This document shows, one piece after another, positions 56,219-64,000 of a stretch of DNA of 64,000 nucleotides. Positions within the stretch are counted from its first letter, which is position 1. Each line of letters opens with the position of its first letter. The position numbers were made by a program, and so were the translations under genes. The notes below the pieces were generated by a model, which saw only the letters and a list, made by a program, of their open reading frames with translations, did not search any database and was not told the DNA's origin. Origin of the DNA: Symbiodinium sp. CCMP2592 (Eukaryota; Sar; Dinophyceae; Suessiales; Symbiodiniaceae); contig CAJNDT010003546.1 of NCBI GenBank assembly GCA_905221615.1, positions 425,001-489,000 of the forward strand. The letters are read 5' to 3'.

Positions 56219-58090
56219 CGGCGGCTTTTGCGGCGGGCGCCTCTGCTGGCGAGGCCGCACCGGGAGGACCAGGCCTCGCAATTCTGGAGAATGCAAAGCA
56301 TAGGGCTGTTTTAGGGTTCTGGGGTTCTGGGGTTTCAGGTTTAGGGTTCCAGGGTTCTTAGGTTTCTGGGGTTTAGGGTTTAGGGCTCTAGGGTTCTATT
56401 GTTCTAGGGTGTTTTGTTTCAGTGCCTCTTTTCCAACCTGCGTGTTCGCGAGTCGAAAAACCGTAGGGGGAAGGCAATCCAGGGTTTAGGGTTTCGGGCT
56501 TTTGGGTTCTGGGGTGGGGGTTTAGGACAGGAGAGGTTATGGCTTAGGCTTTCGGGGTTTAGGGGTCAATTTAGGGCTGCTTAAAGGTTAGGACTTTGGG
56601 TTTAGAGTTCAAGGCTCAGGGTATAGGGTGTAGGAGGGTTTAGAAAAGTGCGGGGTGACGGTGCCTAGACTAAGCCTTCTAGGATTTACTAAACCAAACA
56701 CTTTTTCCGGGTTATGCTCGCACAGGATCCTCTTTCTGCAGAGCTCTGCTTTCTAGATCAGCGAGTTTCTAGCTATCGACCCTGAACCCTGCACCCTTAA
56801 CCGCAAACCCTGAACTCTGAACCCTGTAAATGAGGCCCAAAATGCCACAAATCCTACGGTCTCAACGCCATGCCCAACGCCGAAATCATGATTATGGTAA
56901 CTTAGCCCATGTTCCTTAGAACTTTGCAAAAACCAAGAATTCCGTTGTGAAGAGCCCTTCACAGCAAATTAAAAAGCATCAAAAACCTACAAAACCCACA
57001 CAGACCCCATTGAAGCCCGCATGTCAGGCCCTTTAAATACACCACAACCCTGACACCCTAACAGCCAAACACCCTAAACCCTCAACCCTCAACCCTGAAC
57101 CCCCAACACCCTAAATTACAAACCCTAACACCCTAAACCCAACCCTCAACCCTAAACTCCTAAACCCTCAACCCTAAACCCCGACTAGTGACACCCTAAA
57201 CCACAAACCCTAACACCCAGATAAGCCCTGGCGACTCTGAGGAGGGAGCGGCTCACCAGGGGCCCCCTCCTGGACCCCCTCCTGGAGCTAAGGGGCTTAT
57301 GTGTTCGGGATTAGGGGCATAGGGTTCTTTTTTTAAGTGCAATGACGCTCCTTTCTGGGTTTAGGGTTTGGAGCTCAGGGGCTTTAGAGTTTGGGGGCTT
57401 ATGTGTTAGGGGTTAGGGGCATAGGGTTTTTTTTAAGTGCAGTGGCTCTTTCGGAGAGGGGAATAGGGGTTTAGGGTTTGGGGCTTAGGGGTTTAGGGTT
57501 TGGGGCTTAGGGGTTTAGGTTTTATCGGGGTGTAGTTTAGGGGTTCAGGAGGTTTGGGGTTTAGGGGTCTAGGGTGTAGGGGATTGGGGTTTAGGGCTTT
57601 GGGGAGCGGCATGGGGGCCAAAGTTGTTAAAGCGATCAGAAGCAATTCAAAAGCAACATCCATCTATCCATCCATCGATCTATCTGTTCATCCATGCATC
57701 GATCTATTCATCTATCTACCTAGTTGCTGAGTTCATAAGCCCAAAAATAAAAAGCATACACTTTCAGTTTTATAGTGGGTGATATTATCCCAAAAAGTGT
57801 AAAGTGCATCCACTCAGCTACTAAAGTCTACCTACCTATCTACTACTCTATCTACCCGCATCTCCGTGACTCCAAGAGCTATGGCAGCTTGCTTCAAACC
57901 CCTAAGACAGATTCTTACGGCCGGCTCTTAGAATAGGGTTTTGGGTATATTATGTATGACACGGAACCGTACTTACTCAGGCTTCTGCAGTAGAACCCCA
58001 AATTCTCACAGAACCCTTCCAGGAAACCATTCCCTTGCGGTACTGCAACGGCCTTCAAACTGTGACTTGGGTTTGGAGCTATAGGTATAT

Positions 58091-58123
<33 letters not shown>

Positions 58124-59572
58124 TCTAGTTTGTTTATTTCTTAGTTGTAGTATACTGTCATGAAGGAACCTTGAGAAATACATTCGTAGCTATTCAGCCC
58201 CGTCTCAGCGGTCAAGAAGCGAGCCACGAAGCTCTGCAACCGACTCCTCCTCCGGACGCCCTTGTCCTTAAAGAAACAATAGACAGAGCCCCATACCTAT
58301 ATCCCTAAGTAGGAGATATTGAAGAAGGTCTACTAGCCGGTCTGTTTATTCTTTTGGGGGAACCATGAGAAAGGACAAGGCTGCCTCCGGAGGTGTCGCA
58401 GGTGCTGCGGGTTCGGAAGTCGCCGCCTGCATTGGCCCAGATGTCATGGAACACGGTACTTCAGGCAGCGCAGGGATAACGATCTGAATCCATAAGCCCC
58501 GAGACCCTCATCTTGAAGTATGACAAAAAAATTGGGCCCCAGGACCCTTCCCTAAACCTTAACCGAGAGTGCCAGGCACCATGCGTGCTGCCCTGCCTGC
58601 CCTTTTGCTGCCGGCTTTGTCCTGGCACTGCCCAGTGCTCTGCTTGTCTCATGCATGGGTCGGGGAGAGTCGCAGTCGCATATCCGAACGATCGCGTGTG
58701 ATAGCACCAACGCCTCCATCATGGTTCAGAGTTTAGGAGTTTGAGACCCCTTAACCCTAAACCCCCCTAAACCCTAAGCATCCCCAAACCCCAACCCAAA
58801 CCCTTGAGCTTCTGAGACTCAGACGCCCCAACCGGCGCGGTCACCTGCTCTGCCTCACCAGTTCAAGCAACGGGCCTCTAGGTTGGTGCTTGGAGCTTAG
58901 GGTTTAGAGTTTAGGGGTTTAGGGTTAAGGTCTTAGCATGTTAGGGAGGGTTTGCAGGGTTTAGGGTTGCTGTTCCCTGAACCCTTAACCCATCCAGGGG
59001 ATAGGGTTTGAGGCATTGACGGCTGAAGCCATTTTTCCAAAGCCACCAGCACAAGTATTTTTATGATGATAAAAATTGGCGATCGATGAGGGTGATACGA
59101 ACACGGATCTTGTTCAGGATGTATGAGGCAAGGGTCCGAGCGGCAGACCGAGATGTGTCCAAGGCTGAGCAGTTTTGAATACATGAAAAACGCGTATCAA
59201 CGCCAGGCTTACAGTGGTTCAGTTCAGCCGGAACAAATACACTATACTGAACTTAGAACCCTAGCAAAAATTATAATTTTAGCTGTTTCTTAGGGATTAT
59301 AATAACCAAAAATTAAAAAAAAATATTTCTAAGTACCCCTAAGTACAGCTCAGCCCACAAGTTATGCTTAAACCCTTAAACCGGCAACCTTGGACGCAGG
59401 AGTACGCGGAAAGCAAAACACCCCTGCAAGTGCTTGACTAAGGGCTTGGGGCTTAGGGATTTTCGCCCCCAGGCCATAAACCGAAAACTGTAAGGGCTTG
59501 GGGGGCCTCTTGCGGAAGGCAGGTTTGGACGTCCTCCTCGGCCGTGTTTTCCTCAGACCGGAAGGCTGCGTG
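56219..59572 (-). CDS. Chain of five phase-compatible candidate exons of an unidentified gene
   Basis: Minus-strand blocks at 59572-59507, 58844-58802, 58266-58210, 57281-57257 and 56274-56219 join without a stop. Acceptors are TTTCAG|C, GCAG|G, TTAAG|G, CCAG|G and GCGAG|G; donors are GC, GT, GC, GT and GT. Phases match at all four junctions. The peptide is low in hydrophobics and rich in E, A, P and G: it includes FRSEENTAEEDVQTC, VTAPVGASESQKLK, PEEESVAELRGSLLD and PGAASPAEAPAAKAA. I do not recognise a domain. It could be a disordered region of a larger protein that includes the exons at 61.27 and 55.0-55.7 kb. Confidence 0.35.
57333..57455 (-). mobile_element. Two 5'-truncated poly(A)-tailed insertions, the second a local duplicate context
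   Basis: Poly(T) runs at about 57,331 and 57,428 are each followed by AAGTGCA and a CTC/TTT-rich phrase, as at the 33.07 kb retrocopy. The upstream GGCTTATGTGTT-GGGGCATAGGG is also repeated, so one may be a tandem copy of the other. Confidence 0.45.
57719..57825 (+). mobile_element. Fold-back element family H, copy 2, inside a TCTA microsatellite
   Basis: Ends TAGTTGCTGAGT and ACTCAGCTACTA. TCTATC/TCTACC units lie on both sides. Confidence 0.8.
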
Positions 59573-59579
59573 CTGAAAT

Positions 59580-61260
59580 GACAGTAGAGGGTGTAGCATG
59601 GCAGGTTTAGGGTTTCAGGGTTTTAGGTTTAGGGTCTCAGGGTTTGGGTTTCGGTTTTAGGGCTTCGGGTTGAGCGACATCAGAAGTAAAATGACGGCCG
59701 GTTGGGCACGCTCCTCTTTGTGATTAGCGCAACAACTGTCTCAAAACTGGCATCAAGAGCTAATCACCATCTTCACCTGTGTCAGTACTACCATCCTCAA
59801 GCAGGCGGGTCATGATGATGTCACTCGGCTAACATCACCACTCTCAGCTTCATGGACATCAATCAAATCATATTCACCCACTCCTTCATCTACATTCTAC
59901 TGACCATCCTCTTCGCCATTATCACCATCAGTGTGGCTATTTCACACTAGTCACACAAGCATCTCCTGTAGCCACATCAAGAGCATTGTCTGGGCCGTTA
60001 TCATCATTACCTACGCAGACACCATGCAGCACCGGTCAACTTCGACCCGCTCCTCCTTCACATGATTTCGCATCTTCGTCACAGGCAGAACTATTCGACC
60101 GAATCACGCAAAGCGCCGTGTATGGGCAGAAGCTCTAAACCCCGAGCACCGATCCCATGTAGAATTTTAGCAAATGACAGTAATAGTAGTAGTACTAGTA
60201 ACAGTAATAGTAAGATGAATGATGATATTGAAAAAAGTCTGCACCTCAAATTATAGACTTTGTGGCTTCGGGCTTGGTGTTGAAATTTTGCGGCTTAGGA
60301 ATTAAAGCTTGCCCCTTCGGACTTAGAGTTTGCAGGGCTTCGGGGCGTTATTTTTTTTCGGGGTTTGAGTTTAGGGGTTTAGGGGTTTAGGGTTTAGGGG
60401 TTTAGGGGTTTAGGGCTTTAGGGGTTTAGGGTTTGGCCTTTAGGGTTTGGGGCTGATGGGACACCAGGCTCTTAAGTCTTGAGAACTGCTCTCAACTCTT
60501 TTGGTCGATCTGAGATCCTGGCCCATTCCTCCTGAGCTGGCAGTCAGCTTTGTTGGCTCAGAGGGCTTGGAGGTTGGGTTTTTTCGGTTTAGGGTTTAGG
60601 GTGTTCTTTGGTTCTTTTTTTTGAAGCTCCTTTTTGCGTCTGTCCATCCCTTTGAGCATCCCCAAGGCTTTCACAGCCAGGAGACAGTATAGGCTTTAGG
60701 GCTTGGGGCTTCGGATTAAGAGCTCAGGCTCGGGATTTGGGAGGCAGGGCCTTCTGGAACGGACGCTTCAACCCCAAAACCCCAAGGACAGAAGCCCATG
60801 GCGGCAAGCATGCGGATTTGAACCTGTACCACTTTGGGTGAAGGGCTGAGGGATTGGGCTCAGAAATCCGTTTGTTAAGATGAGGATCAGCTTAGTGAAG
60901 CAATGCTAACCTGTTAACCTTTCATCGACGTTGTGTTACCCTGGTATAAACTCCAAAAATTCTGCATACAAGCCAACCCGCTGCAGCAGCAGCAGCAGCA
61001 GCAGCATCAGCAGCAGGAGGCTGAATTAACCCGGACCACTGCTCTTTGCTGCGAAGCATGCAAGGGTCCAGCTGAAGCCTTTGCGAATACATTTCAGCAT
61101 GGTTTCGCAGGCCTGCGAAACCAACAAGCCTGGTGACAAATTTTCCTTGACAAACCGAGAACCTCAAACCCTAAGCCCTAGACCCTAAACCCTAAACCAC
61201 AAAGCTAGAACCTCAAACCCCAAGCACCCTCAACCTTTGACCACAAAGCTAGAACCCTGA
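59580..61260. other. Mixed sequence, no further gene supported
   Basis: Scattered telomere-like tracts (for example 60.36-60.44 kb) and an imperfect CAG run at about 60.98 kb. A phase-linking exon for the 61.27 and 59.5 kb blocks should lie here, but I could not identify it. Confidence 0.3.
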
Positions 61261-61264
61261 CAAC

Positions 61265-61332
61265 TCAGCTGCAGCTGGGCATCGTAGCAGGCGTCGTTCC
61301 GCTTCTTCAGGGTGGCCAGGGCGTCTTTGAAC
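61265..61332 (-). CDS. Candidate exon, helical Lys/Asp/Leu-rich segment
   Basis: Twenty-two codons between acceptor GCGCAG|G and donor A|GTTGTC, reading FKDALATLKKRNDACYDAQL. The pattern suits an alpha helix or coiled coil and codons are strongly GC3-rich. It is on the same strand as the exon chain at 56-59.6 kb. Confidence 0.35.
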
Positions 61333-61589
61333 CTGCGCTGCTAAGGGCCTGAGCCCTAAACAGGTTACTTTGGGACAAGAGGCCCTGAACAGGTTTAGGG
61401 TTTAGGGTGTAACATACCTTTTGGAGCTTCTTTTGTGATCTCCTTACAGTAAAACCCTTAGAAAGGTAGGTTCTTTGGGGTTAAGGTGAGCCCTAAACCC
61501 AATCGCCACCGAGGCTCACAGGCCCAGATCTTGGAGTCTGCGGTTTCTGTAAACCCTGACATAGTTACCCGGATAGCTAATGGTAGGAC

Positions 61590-61655
61590 TCCCTGAAAAA
61601 ATATATGTATATGTACATATATATATATATATGTACATATGTATATATATATATG

Positions 61656-61702
<47 letters not shown>

Positions 61703-61775
61703 GTTCGTTTACTATGTAATATGTAATCTGTAATATGCACACGTATATGCATATACTGTGTATATATATATAGAC
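61590..61775. repeat. TA/TATG microsatellite
   Basis: Imperfect TATA and GTATATA units; overlapping Tyr/Ile-rich open frames are artefacts. Confidence 0.9.
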
Positions 61776-61861
61776 ACATATATCAGAATCGATCGTCTCA
61801 AGAGCCCTTTATAAACTCGAGTCCAACTCTCAAGACCTCAGCGTTATCCCTCGCACGTCTT

Positions 61862-61894
61862 TTGGGTTTAGGGTTTAGGGTTTAGGGTTAGGGT
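61862..61894 (+). repeat. Telomere-like tract
   Basis: Four TTTAGGG units and one TTAGGG. Confidence 0.85.
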
Positions 61895-62305
61895 TCCTTT
61901 AAAACCCAGGCCAGGCATGCAGGCCAACACAATACAATGAGACTGTTAGACGATACTTGCAACAAGGAACCCTAAGGAATAGTAAGTAGTATAACGACAT
62001 GCCTGAGGCTTCGATAATATTCAATTCATCTCAAAGCCCCTTTTGAGCCTCGGCCTCTAAGATCCTTGGCACCGGCCCCCTTCCAGGACTCCCGGCTTAT
62101 CGTCCGCAACGTGGCAATTCAGGTACTCACACGCCCCCTCCGAGCCACCTGTTGCAGGGTTTGAGGTTTCGGGTCTCGGGTGTAGGGGTTATAGTTTAGG
62201 CTGTAGAGTTCAGGGTTTAGGGCTTGTAATTTTTGGGGTTTAGGGCCTCGTGCAGAGACGGTGGGGGCGGTACCAGCCCCCCGGCTTTCCCCACGAAACA
62301 GCCGT

Positions 62306-62406
62306 ATATAGGCGGCTTGATAATTAGACTAGGGTTTCGGGGGCCCAGTAAATAATTGTGATAAGGAACCCCCAAAACAGTTTAGGTAATTAGTAAGGCC
62401 CCTACA
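62306..62406 (+). mobile_element. Fold-back element family B, copy
   Basis: Left end ATAGGCGGCTTGATAATTAG, inner GGAACCCCCAAAACAG, right end AATTAGTAAGGCCCCTACA. Confidence 0.8.
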
Positions 62407-62765
62407 TTAACGCTACCGCCAGAATGGTGACGAACACTCGCAATATCAATCTACAAACACTGATGTGACGGCTGCGGCTATGAATGCTATTGCCGTCACT
62501 GCCGCCAAAGCGCCAATGCGAGCACTTTCTAACAATGCATTGGTACGATCAGGTCTTTCATGACCATATCGAGCATGTTCCAGACCAGGGCTAGTGTGAG
62601 AAGTATGGCTACCTAATTGGCTATTGCACCTGCTACTACTGTACGAATGCCGTGATGAGTTACCGCCCCTGTCGTGACGGCTAGTGATGGCTCGTGGAGA
62701 CCTGACGCTGAGATCAGGGCGGCTCCTTCCGCACTCGATGCCTTGAGACCAGGACCCTTACAAGG

Positions 62766-62862
62766 TAGGGGGAGGGGGGAGGGGGCTATATTTGCTTAAA
62801 TAGGCCTTATTGGGTCCTTATTATGGGCATTACGTACCCCCCTAAGGGTCCCTATGATTCTG
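62766..62862 (-). mobile_element. Core of family E without the long arms
   Basis: GGCTATATTTGCTTAAATAGG and CCTTATTATGGGCATTACG match the reverse complement of the core of the 47.5 kb palindrome; GGGGGAGGGGGG flanks it in both places. Confidence 0.7.
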
Positions 62863-63019
62863 AGTTGACGAGTACCCCTCATCAGGTTCTGTGGGATGTC
62901 AGGCGTAGAAAGGAACTAGGCACCGGCAACGGGCCCTCCTAAACTCCATCTCCAATTAGAAACTGTAAACACCTGACCCAACGCCTGTTCCCTAAACTCT
63001 GTGCCCCACCCCCTAATGC

Positions 63020-63117
63020 AGGAACCTGATTAAGAAACCCTGGGCCTAAAACCCCAAAATAATACAATTCATAGAAGGAACCCTAATACAGGCACAGGGC
63101 TTCTTAATCAGGTTCCT
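63020..63117 (+). mobile_element. Fold-back element, single copy (family J)
   Basis: Inverted ends AGGAACCTGATTAAGAAAC and CTTCTTAATCAGGTTCCT, 22 of 23 positions paired. Fold-back form only; no other copy in the window. Confidence 0.75.
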
Positions 63118-63360
63118 ACAATACTAAACTCGTACACTAGCTAGCGTATCCTCCCGCCACCTCCCACTACACCTCCGGGAGTACGTAGCAAGCCTAGCTA
63201 AAGCTAACTGGCTTCACGAAGTAGCACGGACAACACGAACTTCTCTCTTTTTAGCGTTGTGGCGAAGTCCCGCGTTAGCCCGGAGAAGAACTCTAGCCTT
63301 TGGCTAGCTAATCTCCTTGCGCAGCCGTAGGGCTACCAGGGACCTAGCTTACGGGCCTTC

Positions 63361-63726
63361 TTAGCGAACCTTCGGCTCTCCGGTCCTCTTCCTCACTCCT
63401 AGCTCCTGGAAGTAGCTAGGCGAGTGTTCGAGGAGACGGCCCAGCACGCGCCACTCTAGCTTTTCCCCCTCCAGGCTCACCCTGAAGTCCGGGGAGAAAC
63501 TAGCGAAGTTCTCGTTCGTGAGGTCGTCCGCTAGCTGGTTCAGATCCCTGCGGATCCACTGTAGCTGAAGCTCACAGTTCTTAGCGGAGAGTTCCTCTGC
63601 TAGCTCCATCAACACCAAGGTCGACGGGAACTTCGTCGTCATAGCCTTCTTCAGTAGCGCCTCTTTTTGCTTGTTGCGAACTCGCGACGCCCGTGTAAGC
63701 ACGAACGACGTGTCAGAAGTCTCAGG
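63361..63726 (-). CDS. RNase H-like C-terminal fragment of a second retroelement
   Basis: About 120 codons on the minus strand ending at TAA. The stretch TTKFPSTLVLMELAEELS, then LQLQWIRRDLNQLADDLTN is typical of the end of reverse-transcriptase/RNase H proteins in dinoflagellate retroelements: the W-x-R-x-x-N-x-x-AD-LTN motif supplies the last catalytic aspartate. The open frame begins right after a stop and uses no ATG, and the expected preceding motif is disrupted, so this is a truncated or frameshifted relic. Confidence 0.5.
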   Translation of the reverse strand, partial: PETSDTSFVLTRASRVRNKQKEALLKKAMTTKFPSTLVLMELAEELSAKNCELQLQWIRRDLNQLADDLTNENFASFSPDFRVSLEGEKLEWRVLGRLLEHSPSYFQELGVRKRTGEPKVR

Positions 63727-64000
63727 TCAGAGCAAGAGCAATTGAACTGCACACCAAAAGCTCAAGTTAACGCTACGTGATGCAAGCCCCGCGGTAGCCG
63801 AAGTCCGACGCGGAGTCTAGCACTCGGGTGAAGAACTTTCCTATGTGCAGTCAGTGTACAAGCACAACCGGAAAGCGTCAAAACTACAGAGTCAACGACA
63901 GAAGGACTCGGGGTGTACAAAGGGAGCCTTCTACGGACCAAGGCAAAGCCTTATCCTAGACGGACAAGCTTTACAGATGCAGACGCATCAAGGTGCTTAC

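Noticed and set aside
58365-58487. Forty-codon plus-strand ORF starting at an ATG
   Set aside because: It is short, has no conserved features, and lies opposite the strand of nearby candidate exons.
60790-60845. Possible tRNA: GGTTCAAATCC followed by CGCCA on the minus strand
   Set aside because: The T-stem does not pair and no D-arm or anticodon arm is present.

Overview
The window looks like nuclear DNA of a dinoflagellate. I infer this from four things. (1) A Ty1/copia-type polyprotein of the style common in dinoflagellates fills the first 8.3 kb. (2) The one cellular gene I can decode completely, ribosomal protein S8, is cut into 13 very small exons; its introns use GT, GC and GA donors and every acceptor reads AG|G, a combination reported for dinoflagellates. 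(3) Degenerate TTTAGGG telomere-type repeats are scattered in both orientations from about 8.9 kb to 62 kb. (4) Exons are strongly GC3-rich inside repeat-filled introns. I cannot name the species.

Layout: 1-8334 (+) is a copia-like element with Gag, protease, integrase, an inserted 2-oxoglutarate/Fe(II)-dioxygenase-like domain, reverse transcriptase, RNase H and a membrane-anchored tail. Its 5' end lies outside the window and two frameshifts break it. 8.8-34.9 kb is mostly telomere-like tracts, microsatellites and short fold-back (MITE-like) elements, with isolated exon-like blocks (two with PGPG-Y motifs on the minus strand near 18.4 and 19.8 kb, one plus-strand block near 27.5 kb) and a retrocopied transcript end near 33.2 kb. 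34,969-45,860 (-) is the complete RPS8 gene. 46-63 kb has more of the same filler plus a GC-rich repeat block (49-51.3 kb) and minus-strand candidate exons of at least one unidentified gene (52.8-61.3 kb). The right edge carries an RNase H fragment of another retroelement.

The main message is that much of the apparent junk is intronic. The telomere-like motif contains both GT and AG in the right order (GTTTAG), so such tracts can supply splice dinucleotides. At least seven fold-back families recur, several copies have direct repeats of 10-17 bp at their ends, one copy ends at the RPS8 exon 7 acceptor, and one telomere-like tract sits inside another element between 14-bp near-identical repeats. 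Together these suggest that telomere-like sequence and fold-back elements inserted as mobile, intron-building material. All exon calls were made by eye from translation and splice dinucleotides, without transcript evidence.
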